This document shows, one piece after another, positions 1 through 7,114 of a stretch of DNA of 10,404 bases (its first letter is position 1; each line of letters opens with the position of its first letter). The stretch spans positions 1 through 10,404 of the forward strand of contig JAGSHA010000085.1 of NCBI GenBank assembly GCA_023954795.1, given 5' to 3'. Origin of the DNA: Oceanospirillaceae bacterium (GTDB lineage: Bacteria > Pseudomonadota > Gammaproteobacteria > Pseudomonadales > Balneatricaceae). The notes under the pieces are model-generated. The model was not told the DNA's origin and did not search any database. It worked only from the letters and a program-made list of their open reading frames with translations. A program made the position numbers and the translations under genes.

Positions 1-670
1 CCCCTCCTTTGTACAGCAACAACGCAGCAACCGAGATCAGAATGGAGATCAGCAACATCTGATCCTTGCTGATAAAGAGCAACACCCCCACACCGATCAG
101 CAACGCCAGCGCAAAAGGCGCGGCTTGTCGCAGGTGGCGGTATTGTTCGATGGCTAACACCATAAAGAGTGCAGGCAGTACAAACTCAATTCCCGCTGTC
201 GAGAAACTGATCTGTGTTCCCAGCCAGCCGCCCAGCGTACAACCCAATACCCAATAACTTTGATTAAACAGCGTGACTCGCAGTTGATAGTCCGTTTTAT
301 CCATCCCTTCCGGGGGTTGAGTGGAGGTCAACAGAGAAAAGGTCTCGTCAGTCAGTCCAAAGATCAGATAAAAACGGCGCCAACCTTTAGCTTTCATGCT
401 GCTTAACAGCGAGATACCGTAAAAGATATGCCGCGAGTTCAGCAGGAATATGGTGATAAATATCTCTAGCAATCCTGCATGATTCGCCAACAAGCCCACC
501 GCCAGAAATTGCGCCGCCCCGGCAAAGATAAACACACCCATGGCACACGCAAAGAGCCAGTGATAACCCAGCTCACTAAACAACACGCCAAAAGCCATCC
601 CCAAAGGGATATAGCCAAACATCACCGGCAGCGTTGCTTTAAACACGGTTTGATTCAGTGAAACAGACAT
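1..670 (-). CDS. azlC: AzlC family branched-chain amino-acid exporter subunit (partial, 3' end outside window)
   Basis: Reading the minus strand from ATG at 670 gives 223 open codons that run off the window start, so the C-terminus is missing. The product is very hydrophobic. It carries AzlC landmarks in order: IPLGMAFGVL (about 21-30), FAGAAQFLAVGLL (about 49-61) and LLNSRHIFYGISL (about 77-89), then further membrane segments. The family (YgaZ in E. coli, about 245 residues) is the large subunit of an inner-membrane exporter of valine and other branched-chain amino acids and works with a small AzlD/YgaH partner. That partner would be expected just beyond position 1. The start is uncertain: an in-frame ATG at 706 would add 12 residues, and neither start has a strong ribosome binding site. 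I prefer 670 because it gives the usual short N-terminus before the first helix. The specific substrate is inferred from the family. Confidence 0.85.
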   Translation of the reverse strand, partial: MSVSLNQTVFKATLPVMFGYIPLGMAFGVLFSELGYHWLFACAMGVFIFAGAAQFLAVGLLANHAGLLEIFITIFLLNSRHIFYGISLLSSMKAKGWRRFYLIFGLTDETFSLLTSTQPPEGMDKTDYQLRVTLFNQSYWVLGCTLGGWLGTQISFSTAGIEFVLPALFMVLAIEQYRHLRQAAPFALALLIGVGVLLFISKDQMLLISILISVAALLLYKGG

Positions 671-770
671 AACAATAGATAAGGGATTCAGAAAATGAAG
701 CGGCATCCTAGCACCGCAATCTGCGAGCGCCAAACGGAGATGCACCAGAAAGGAGCAAAACGCCAGACAA

Positions 771-796
771 TAAAAAAGCCGCTCCAAAGGAGCGGC
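771..796 (-). terminator. Rho-independent terminator downstream of the pat gene
   Basis: On the minus strand an 8-bp perfect stem (GCCGCTCC, loop TTT, GGAGCGGC) is followed by TTTTTTA. This is a textbook intrinsic terminator. It lies about 140 bases after the pat stop codon and before azlC, so it probably ends the pat transcript and insulates azlC. It could alternatively end a small RNA from 797-937. Confidence 0.85.
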
Positions 797-937
797 CCAA
801 ATGCTTACTTACCTGCTACGGAGAAGATGTCCTAACCTGCTAAATGCGTCTTGCTAGTCAATCAGAGTAAAGCGATGTAAAACGAAACCTGACTTCAGTG
901 TAGCAGGTATTTCAACAGTTGCTGCGCTAACCCAAAC
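797..937 (-). other. Long 3' untranslated segment or small-RNA candidate between pat and its terminator
   Basis: There is no convincing reading frame here. On the minus strand a 10-base perfect inverted repeat (TACCTGCTAC at 810-819 paired with GTAGCAGGTA at 900-909) would bring the two ends of the segment together, and the intrinsic terminator follows directly. A third copy of the ACCTGCTA core lies at 835-842. The arrangement suits a 3'-UTR-derived small RNA, but I could not find a convincing internal promoter. Confidence 0.25.
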
Positions 938-3673
938 TTAGTGCTGCAGACGGTAAATTTGCCAATCTTCAACCGGATCGTTAAGCATCATCTTCATATC
1001 AACAACTTCCTCTTCAGCGTTAAAGCTGTTGCGGAAGCCCAGCTTTTTCGCCAACCCCTGCATTCCCTTATTTGATGGCAAAGTAGAACCGATAATCTGC
1101 AAAGTACCGCGATCACGACAGTAATCGACAACCTTTTGCATCAGGATTTCGCCCAGGCCTTCACCCTGCAGATCATCGCGAATAACGATCGAGAACTCAC
1201 TGCGAATGTTGTCAGCATCCGTCACTGCACGCACAACCCCCAGCGTCTCTACACCCTTCCCGTCTTTGACCGGTGCAGAAATGATAAACGCCATTTCGCG
1301 GTCGTAATCAATCTGCGTCCAGGTCGCCAGTTCATGATGGGTAGGCACACCACGGCTGTAGAAATAACGTAAACGGATCGATTCAGGGCTCAGCGTATTG
1401 TAGAACTCCAGATGATTCGGTTCATCCTCACCCCGGATAGGACGCACAACGGCAGCCCGCTTAGAACGACGCAGGGTGATTTTTTCACTCAGATGTTCCG
1501 GATACGGCGAGATCGCCGGTTCTACCGCTTCCCCTAAGGAAACAGTGGCATCAACAACCAGTAAGCCGCGTTTGTTCAACAGCAGCGGATTGATCTCCAG
1601 GCATGCCATGTTCGGCAGATCGACAATCATCTCAGAGAGCTTAATCAGCAAATCACTGAGCTGCTCGATATCACGCTCAGGCTGATAACTGTTCTCCTGA
1701 ATGACATTAAAGACGCGGGAATGCTTAATTAACTCCATCGCCAGAGACGTATTCAGTGGCGGCAACATCACCTGACGGTCTGCCTGCACATCCACCGCAT
1801 AGCCACCCACACCAAAAATAATCATTGGGCCAAACGTTGGGTCCCGGGTCACACCTACGTTGATCTGCAACGATTGGAAACCACGTTTCATCTGCTGTAC
1901 ACAGAATCCCATGCAGTCCTTATCTTCGTAACGCTCACCCACGCGATACGCCAGTTTGGTCACCGCATGCTTCACTTCGCCGATGGAATAAAGATCCATC
2001 GCCAGATCTTTCCAGCGCTGATTAGACTTCTCGTCATAGCAGAACGGGTAAACATTATCCTTGTGCAGCGCTTTGACCGCCACGGAACCACCCAGACTTT
2101 TCGCTACTGCCACCACGCCGTTGATATCATCTGCGTAGTGAGTGTTGATTGCGGGTACATCGTAGAGATCCAACAGATCGCCCACTTCAGCGTGGGTCAG
2201 ATAATCCCGTTTTTCTTCCAGTGCCTGTGCCACCATCTCGCGCGCACGCTGGTGATTCGGGCCGTTCTGCTCCGTATAGGGCATCGGTGTTTGACGCATC
2301 ACTTTCTGATTGCGACGGTAGTCCACCATATGCATAAACGCATCAACACTCTCTTCAGGGGAGATAAACGTTGGCAGACTCGCGCTATAGAAGTGATTAC
2401 GGGATTCAATCGCGGTCGCACGCCCCATCCAGCAGGTCAGCACATTGCGCGGCGTTTTCTTCGCCACTTTTACCACTTCATCGGCGGTATCAACACCCGG
2501 TGCCAGACGTGTTGGCGCATGCAGCACCAGGATACAATCAACATTTTTGTCTTTTGACAGAATACGAATGGTTTCCGAAAAACGTTCCGGTGTCGCATCC
2601 GCATGCAGATCCACCGGGTTTTGGCCATCCCAGTGATCGGGTAACAGGTCATGCAGTTGATCGATTGTCTGTTCAGTCAGCTGACTCAACTCGCCGCCTT
2701 TCTTCAACAGACGGTCTGCCGCCAGCGCAATCGGGCCCATACCGTTGGACACAATCGCCAGACGCTCACCGCGCATCGGTTTCATCCGCGACAGGGTTTC
2801 GAGTGCGTTAAACAGCTCATCCGACGTGCCGACCCGCACGGCACCCGCACGGCGCAAAGCGGCATCATACACCTGATCTTCGTCATCAATACCCGGAGCG
2901 ACATTGTGACTGACCTTCTGGTCACGAATCACATCCGATTTCAGCACCAGTACCAGTTTATTGCGGGACGCAGAACGAATAGCGGACAGAAAGTTACGGG
3001 AGGAGCCTTCAACCCGGTCGATCTGTAACAAAATTGATTGTGTATAAGGGTCTTGCGCAAGGTAATCAACGACGGATGGCAAATCCACATCCACTCCGTC
3101 ACCCAGCGTTAAGAAATGGGAGAAACCAATATCATGACCGTTTGCCCAATCGATCATCGCTGTGCCCAAAAGGCCGGACTGGCCAACATAGGCCACCTTG
3201 CCTTTGGCGATATTCATATGCGAGTAGCTGGCGTTCATCTTATGACCTGGCACCAGCATCCCCATGCAATCAGGGCCTAGAATCCGGATACCGTAGGGCC
3301 GTGCAGACTCGCGCACTTCATCATGCAATGTACGCTTGGTTTCAGCATTCAGGCTGGATAAACCACCTGTCAGAATAACCGCTGCCTTCACCATATTGGC
3401 GCCCAATTTACGAATAATGCCCGGCACCGTTTCCGGTGGTGAACAGATAATCGCCAAATCCGGCATCTCGGTCAGATCGCCCAGCGCTTTGACACAAGGA
3501 ATACCATACACCTGCTCGTAGCCCTGAGAGTTCACAGCCATCAGTTCACCCTGATAGCCACTCTCAAGAAGATTTTGCAGGACCGCACCCCCCATGCTGT
3601 TTTCAGTCTCGGATGCACCAAAGACAGCGATGGAAGTTGGTTTAAAAAAGCGTTTGAGATACTTCGTACCCAA
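938..3673 (-). CDS. pat: PatZ/Pat-type protein lysine acetyltransferase (NDP-forming acyl-CoA synthetase-like domains fused to GNAT)
   Basis: The 911-residue protein resembles the Pat/PatZ (YfiQ, Pka) enzymes of Salmonella and E. coli (about 886 residues), which use acetyl-CoA to acetylate protein lysines. The best known target is acetyl-CoA synthetase, which is inactivated. Domains in order: a CoA-binding Rossmann domain (about 8-135, with SIAVFGAS near 14-21 and LGPDCMG near 132-138), a succinyl-CoA-ligase-like domain (about 155-460), an ATP-grasp domain (about 480-720, with CLEINPLLL near 691-699) and a C-terminal GNAT domain (about 740-895). The GNAT acetyl-CoA loop is QGEGLG at 836-841. 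At the position of the phospho-histidine loop of ADP-forming acetyl-CoA synthetases the sequence is VSHNVAPG (His256) instead of SHTGxLAG, so the synthetase half is probably regulatory, not catalytic. The start is TTG, chosen because GAGG lies six bases upstream and the N-terminus aligns with the family. The gene stands alone. Confidence 0.9.
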   Translation of the reverse strand: MGTKYLKRFFKPTSIAVFGASETENSMGGAVLQNLLESGYQGELMAVNSQGYEQVYGIPCVKALGDLTEMPDLAIICSPPETVPGIIRKLGANMVKAAVILTGGLSSLNAETKRTLHDEVRESARPYGIRILGPDCMGMLVPGHKMNASYSHMNIAKGKVAYVGQSGLLGTAMIDWANGHDIGFSHFLTLGDGVDVDLPSVVDYLAQDPYTQSILLQIDRVEGSSRNFLSAIRSASRNKLVLVLKSDVIRDQKVSHNVAPGIDDEDQVYDAALRRAGAVRVGTSDELFNALETLSRMKPMRGERLAIVSNGMGPIALAADRLLKKGGELSQLTEQTIDQLHDLLPDHWDGQNPVDLHADATPERFSETIRILSKDKNVDCILVLHAPTRLAPGVDTADEVVKVAKKTPRNVLTCWMGRATAIESRNHFYSASLPTFISPEESVDAFMHMVDYRRNQKVMRQTPMPYTEQNGPNHQRAREMVAQALEEKRDYLTHAEVGDLLDLYDVPAINTHYADDINGVVAVAKSLGGSVAVKALHKDNVYPFCYDEKSNQRWKDLAMDLYSIGEVKHAVTKLAYRVGERYEDKDCMGFCVQQMKRGFQSLQINVGVTRDPTFGPMIIFGVGGYAVDVQADRQVMLPPLNTSLAMELIKHSRVFNVIQENSYQPERDIEQLSDLLIKLSEMIVDLPNMACLEINPLLLNKRGLLVVDATVSLGEAVEPAISPYPEHLSEKITLRRSKRAAVVRPIRGEDEPNHLEFYNTLSPESIRLRYFYSRGVPTHHELATWTQIDYDREMAFIISAPVKDGKGVETLGVVRAVTDADNIRSEFSIVIRDDLQGEGLGEILMQKVVDYCRDRGTLQIIGSTLPSNKGMQGLAKKLGFRNSFNAEEEVVDMKMMLNDPVEDWQIYRLQH

Positions 3674-3707
3674 GTCAGACCTCGGAGCGTTCAGCTAATC
3701 TAATGAC

Positions 3708-3737
3708 GTTATAGCAAGAAAATATTACCGCAAACAA
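3708..3737 (-). promoter_or_regulatory. Candidate sigma-70 promoter for pat
   Basis: On the minus strand TTGTTT (3732-3737) and TATAAC (3708-3713) are separated by 18 bases, about 35 bases upstream of the TTG start. The match is moderate. The surrounding AT-rich leader supports a promoter here, but nothing in the sequence identifies a regulator. Confidence 0.4.
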
Positions 3738-3810
3738 TACTACTACTATCGTCTAAATTACGCAGGTGCAAAATTAGAACATTTTGATATTAGTCATGGT
3801 TAGGGTCATA

Positions 3811-3960
3811 GATATAGAAACGCGGTATGAGCTAAGCCCATACCGCGCTTATTACTTGCACCTACCTGGCAGTTCGCCTGCCAATCCCGACAGACTGTGT
3901 GACTGCGAAGTGATGCCACAGATCTCCCGTTTAAGGGAACCTCTGAAACCGCCACCTTGA
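3811..3960 (-). other. Cluster of hairpins in the pat / PA3496-like gap; possible small RNA
   Basis: This lies in a 459-base gene-free gap (3674-4132). Several stems sit close together: CGCGGTATG (3821-3829) with CATACCGCG (3839-3847), TGGCAG (3867-3872) with CTGCCA (3878-3883), CTGTG (3895-3899) with CACAG (3917-3921), and CCC (3926-3928) with GGG (3935-3937) flanked by CAGA/TCTG. Read on the minus strand, the 9-bp stem is last and is followed by TTTCTATAT, a weak terminator-like tail, so a minus-strand RNA of about 130-150 nt is the more natural reading. I found no good promoter for it, and I could not match it to 6S, 4.5S, RNase P, tmRNA or tRNA. The rest of the gap holds the pat promoter, a GTTCA repeat cluster and a weak plus-strand promoter. 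Confidence 0.3.
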
Positions 3961-3965
3961 CGACA

Positions 3966-3994
3966 GTTCAGATCACTAAATGAACAATAGTTCA
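3966..3994. repeat. GTTCA/TGAAC half-site cluster with a perfect dyad
   Basis: TGAAC-AATA-GTTCA at 3981-3994 is a perfect 5-bp-arm dyad. A further GTTCA lies 24 bases earlier (3966-3970). The layout resembles an operator for a dimeric regulator ahead of the plus-strand unit at 4133, or of a minus-strand RNA. No regulator can be named from the sequence. Confidence 0.3.
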
Positions 3995-4069
3995 AAAACC
4001 AAACAACCAAACACGCTGAATCTGAATTTTTCTCATATACCTTAGGGGGGATACCGCAAAAATTCTCTC

Positions 4070-4097
4070 TTCACTTCGCGAAAATTTGGGCCATACT
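4070..4097 (+). promoter_or_regulatory. Weak candidate promoter for the PA3496-like gene and arfB
   Basis: TTCACT (4070-4075) and CATACT (4092-4097) are spaced by 16 bases and lie about 36 bases upstream of the ATG at 4133. Both boxes are imperfect, but no better candidate lies closer. It would plausibly drive both this gene and arfB. Confidence 0.3.
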
Positions 4098-4132
4098 CAG
4101 CTCAGACCGGTCAATCAAACGAGGTGGTGATC

Positions 4133-4342
4133 ATGGCGAGAGACATGCAACACGATCAGGCATCCGATCCAGTCGAAGAGGACTTTTTGGCGGATGGAGA
4201 GTTTGAAAGCGCGAGCGAAGTGGAAGACGCCCGGATCTACAAGTCATCAAGCATCAGCCCCAGCAAACGGAGGCGTATTGAGATGATGCAGGAAGAGAGA
4301 GAGTTGCAAAAAGCCTTGCGTGAGGTATTCGACGACGACTGA
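4133..4342 (+). CDS. Small highly charged protein, probably PA3496 family
   Basis: The 69-residue product has an acidic N-terminal half (many D and E around residues 12-35) and a basic-then-helical C-terminal half: KRRRIEMMQEERELQKALREVF followed by an acidic DDD end. Arginine-rich RRRIE followed by a short helix of charged residues is what I recall for the PA3496 family of small gammaproteobacterial proteins, sometimes described as putative envelope integrity proteins. No signal peptide or membrane segment is visible. ATG at 4133 is chosen because GAGG (4121-4124) lies eight bases upstream; a GTG at 4124 would overlap that site. arfB begins 40 bases later on the same strand, so the two are probably cotranscribed. 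The family call is from memory of the C-terminal pattern and the function is unknown. Confidence 0.6.
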   Translation: MARDMQHDQASDPVEEDFLADGEFESASEVEDARIYKSSSISPSKRRRIEMMQEERELQKALREVFDDD

Positions 4343-4382
4343 ATTGCTTTACCCCGCCCCCTTCGGCGCTTAGAGTAATAGG

Positions 4383-4796
4383 ATGTTAAAAATATCCAAT
4401 AATGTCTCTATCCCGGACGATGAGATTGAGCTGCGCGCAATCAGAGCTCAGGGGGCGGGAGGCCAGAATGTCAACAAAGTATCCAGTGCGATCCATCTAC
4501 GGTTCGACATCCGTGCGTCATCCCTGCCCGACTATTACAAAGAACGCTTGCTCGCGCTCAGCGACAGTCGTATCAGTAATGATGGAATCATCATCTTAAA
4601 GGCACAGGAATACCGCAGTCAGGAGCAAAACCGCGAGGCGGCCCTGGCACGCCTGGCCATGCTTATCAAAGATGCAACGGTGGTTCAGAAAACGCGGCGT
4701 GCGACTAAACCCTCCCGGTCATCCCAGCGAAAAAGAATGGACAAGAAAACCCAACGCGGACAAACCAAAACATTACGTAAAAGGGTCAATCATTAG
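4383..4796 (+). CDS. arfB: Alternative ribosome-rescue factor ArfB (peptidyl-tRNA hydrolase, YaeJ)
   Basis: The 137-residue protein matches E. coli ArfB (140 residues) in length and layout. An N-terminal class-I release-factor-like domain (1-100) carries the catalytic GAGGQNVNK motif, with GGQ at 26-28. A linker and a lysine/arginine-rich tail (about 103-135) follow. In ArfB that tail enters the empty mRNA channel of stalled ribosomes while GGQ releases the nascent chain from the P-site tRNA. It is too short and lacks the codon-recognition domains needed for a full release factor. The ribosome binding site is modest (GAG about seven bases ahead of ATG). The last 11 bases overlap the convergent phosphate-transporter gene, and no separate terminator is visible. 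In E. coli yaeQ and arfB are adjacent; here they are separated by the inserted transporter gene. Confidence 0.93.
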   Translation: MLKISNNVSIPDDEIELRAIRAQGAGGQNVNKVSSAIHLRFDIRASSLPDYYKERLLALSDSRISNDGIIILKAQEYRSQEQNREAALARLAMLIKDATVVQKTRRATKPSRSSQRKRMDKKTQRGQTKTLRKRVNH

Positions 4797-6372
4797 AGAG
4801 CGGTGCAGCCGGCAGCCTCTTCTCATTGAGCGATGCAATTGCCAGATAACTATCAATGCGCGCCAGATGTTTCACGACCCTGACGAACCACCGCAATGCT
4901 TCCAGCTGCTCCGTACCCTTCTCTACATCCAGTTTTCCTGACACCATCTGGGCAATAATTTCCTGCCGTATACGGGTACGCTGGCGTGATAACCGCTCAT
5001 GCAAGGACGTTAAAACCTCACTGCCCAAACCGCTACTCTGCAAGTAGTGGCGCAATGCATGAAGCTGTGTGTGCAACATACGCATTTGTGACACGGCCAT
5101 ACCCCGTTGTGGCTCCTCGTCACAGCGTTCATGCAACCGCTGCAGGTGATCCATACAGTGCATCATTGCGGTTAACGCCTCCCATTGCTGTGTTTTGTCA
5201 GGCTTTAATTTCAGTGCGTTAAGAAAATTGTGCATCTGATCCAATAAATGCTGCAACTGCGAAAGAAGCTCTCTGTCCGCAGGCTTCCCTTTCACCAATA
5301 AGCCGAGCTGACAGCTTATCTGATCGCGTAAGCGTTTGATCTGCGGGTGGGCGGCACGCAAAGCGATGGAGGGTTCGTTGAGAAGAAACGGGTCAAGACT
5401 GAGACTGAACTTATCCTTACCCTCTGGGATCAGGTGTTCAATAAATCGGGCAAACTGATTCGCAAGCGGCAATAACAGCATTACTGCAGCCAGATTAAAG
5501 CTGGAGTGAAAGGCAACCAGCGCGAATTCCGCTGAATCCTCGATATCAGCTGCCGAAAGCAGCTGCCATACATAAATAAAGGGATCAAGCATCGTCAGTG
5601 CAATCAGCACCGTCACCGCATTAAAAACCAAATGGGAGATCCCGGTACGACGGGCTTCCACATGCCCTCCCAAGGTAGCAATCAGCGCTTTAACCGATGT
5701 CCCCAGGTCCATACCAATAACCACGGCCGCAGCCTGCGCAAAATTGATACTGCCAGCAAATAACAGCGTTAGCATCGCAGCAACCCCTGCGCTGGAGGAC
5801 TGCGTAATCAGTGTTATCAAAACCCCTAGCAATACCAGCTGCAATCGCCCAATCAGTGAATCATCAGGAAAGGTCTGCGGCGTAATCAGCTCATTAAAGC
5901 CCTGCAGCCCCTGTTGCATCAGACTGATGCCAAGAAATATCAGGCCAAAACCCGCTAGCGCGTAACCAAGATCCGCTGTGCGCCCTTTGGCAAACACCCG
6001 CAGAACCGTGCCAAGAAAGATCAGCGGTAGCAGTAAAACACCCAATTTGAGCTTAAAGCCGAGGAAGACGACCAGCCAGCCTGTGACGGTGGTTCCGAGA
6101 TTCGCACCGTAGATAATACCCAGCGCTTGAGGGAAGGAGAGCAAGCCGGCGCTGACAAACCCCACCGCGGCAATGGTTGTCGCACTGGAAGACTGTAAAA
6201 CAGCGGTTGAGGCGGCACCGGTTAGAGCCCCCGTCAGAGGACTTCGGGTAAAGCGTGCCAGCAAACGCTGCTGACCTTCTCCGGCACCGGAATGCAAGCC
6301 ATCCACCATGATGACCATGCCCAGGATAAAGACCCCAAGGCCACCCAGTGCCTGCAATACACCCAAAACCAC
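4786..6372 (-). CDS. Na+/phosphate cotransporter family protein with PhoU-like C-terminal domain (YjbB type)
   Basis: The 528-residue product has an N-terminal membrane domain of roughly nine hydrophobic segments (about 1-310) and a soluble, helical, charged C-terminal domain (about 335-515) resembling PhoU. The two inverted-repeat signatures of the NaPi-II family are present: LQSSSATT at about 59-66 and TQSSSAG at about 190-196. E. coli YjbB (543 residues) has the same architecture and has been linked to phosphate export, so the transport direction here is uncertain. The reported start is GTG at 6372, but its GAGG is only two bases away. TTG at 6366, eight bases after that GAGG, fits translation initiation better and removes only two residues. 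The gene ends inside arfB (11-base overlap). It lies 61 bases downstream of yaeQ on the same strand and may be cotranscribed with it. I see no Pho box. Confidence 0.87.
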   Translation of the reverse strand: MVLGVLQALGGLGVFILGMVIMVDGLHSGAGEGQQRLLARFTRSPLTGALTGAASTAVLQSSSATTIAAVGFVSAGLLSFPQALGIIYGANLGTTVTGWLVVFLGFKLKLGVLLLPLIFLGTVLRVFAKGRTADLGYALAGFGLIFLGISLMQQGLQGFNELITPQTFPDDSLIGRLQLVLLGVLITLITQSSSAGVAAMLTLLFAGSINFAQAAAVVIGMDLGTSVKALIATLGGHVEARRTGISHLVFNAVTVLIALTMLDPFIYVWQLLSAADIEDSAEFALVAFHSSFNLAAVMLLLPLANQFARFIEHLIPEGKDKFSLSLDPFLLNEPSIALRAAHPQIKRLRDQISCQLGLLVKGKPADRELLSQLQHLLDQMHNFLNALKLKPDKTQQWEALTAMMHCMDHLQRLHERCDEEPQRGMAVSQMRMLHTQLHALRHYLQSSGLGSEVLTSLHERLSRQRTRIRQEIIAQMVSGKLDVEKGTEQLEALRWFVRVVKHLARIDSYLAIASLNEKRLPAAPLSND

Positions 6373-6433
6373 CCCCTCAGTTCAACAGCCGCTTATTTTA
6401 AAAGCATAGCTGCTGACTGACGGGATACGGTGA

Positions 6434-6967
6434 TTAAGAGAGTTGACGCACCGTCAAGCTGACCTGATGCTGATCATCAGCAAGGAACAGATCCCCGTCA
6501 CTGATCGTCAGCGTCAGTTCCATACTGCGGTTTACCATAGCACCTAGCTGCTCCACCTCATCCCAGTTGAATCGGTAGATCGACAATTTAGGAAGCGCCT
6601 GTAAGCTCTCCTTATTCTTTTCCCACCAGATATCCGTTTCGCTGCCATAAGCATATAGCGTGACTTCTGGCGCACGACTGATGCCCTTGCGGATACGATC
6701 CGTCGATGCCTGACCCAACTCAATCCAGTGATCAACACTGCCATCCGGACGGATAATCCAAAGATCAGGCTCATCTGTCGCTGAAATTCCGCGACTAAAT
6801 ACCAGATCTTGATCCTGATTCAGCCCATACACCAACAAGCGAACCATCATGCGCTCCGGGGTTTCAGATGGATGCAGCGCCAGCGTCAATTTACATTGCT
6901 GGTAGTTGTTGCGATCCATATCGACCAGATTCAGATCCACTTTGTATATCGTAGGCTTCAACGCCAT
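6434..6967 (-). CDS. yaeQ: YaeQ family protein (PD-(D/E)XK-like fold)
   Basis: The 177-residue protein matches E. coli YaeQ (181 residues) along its length. It starts ALKPTIYKVDLNL and contains EPDLW (66-70), HWIELGQ (80-86) and RIRKG (92-96). Structures of this family show a restriction-endonuclease-like PD-(D/E)XK fold, and D68, E83 and K94 are the likely equivalents of the catalytic residues, although no nuclease activity is established. Older links to haemolysin or RfaH suppression are weak. It is a cytosolic protein without signal or membrane segments. It has no clear Shine-Dalgarno at normal spacing but has a consensus TATAAT about 50 bases upstream. It is divergent from yejK and probably cotranscribed with the downstream transporter gene. 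Confidence 0.93.
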   Translation of the reverse strand: MALKPTIYKVDLNLVDMDRNNYQQCKLTLALHPSETPERMMVRLLVYGLNQDQDLVFSRGISATDEPDLWIIRPDGSVDHWIELGQASTDRIRKGISRAPEVTLYAYGSETDIWWEKNKESLQALPKLSIYRFNWDEVEQLGAMVNRSMELTLTISDGDLFLADDQHQVSLTVRQLS

Positions 6968-7013
6968 GGCAGCAGGTTTCCCGTTCAGTTCTGTTAGTGG
7001 AGAGTAGGTAGGG

Positions 7014-7019
7014 ATTATA
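7014..7019 (-). promoter_or_regulatory. Consensus -10 box for yaeQ
   Basis: The minus strand reads TATAAT at 7014-7019, 46 bases ahead of the yaeQ ATG. No good TTGACA-like -35 box lies 16-18 bases further upstream, so the promoter may depend on an activator or be weak. The 147-base divergent gap also holds a TAGAAT (7069-7074, plus), a possible -10 box for yejK, again without a clear -35 box. Confidence 0.45.
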
Positions 7020-7114
7020 CGTGATTCTTACCAAATCTCAGGTATCGCGGAACAGGCTTAACTTAGGCTAGAATTGGCATCCTACTGCCGAACCCATTCC
7101 GCCCTGGAGACACC

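Noticed and set aside
66..661. Plus-strand open frames at 66-257 and 479-661
   Set aside because: Both are antisense to the clear azlC reading frame and have no recognisable content.
1874..2557. 227-codon open frame on the plus strand, opposite pat
   Set aside because: It lies wholly antisense inside the well-supported pat gene, has a composition unlike a real protein (many His, Arg, Cys, Phe) and no recognisable family.
2371..2811. 146-codon open frame on the plus strand, opposite pat
   Set aside because: Shadow of pat in another frame; the Ser/Pro/His/Arg-rich translation has no domain.
3860..3925. Hairpins considered as a tRNA or 6S RNA
   Set aside because: There is no 7-bp acceptor stem at tRNA spacing and no T-loop consensus. 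The order and sequence of stems do not match 6S RNA as I know it.
6373..6433. Inverted repeat between yaeQ and the transporter gene considered as a terminator
   Set aside because: The stem is broken by several mismatches and no T-run follows, so it does not support separating the two genes into different transcripts.
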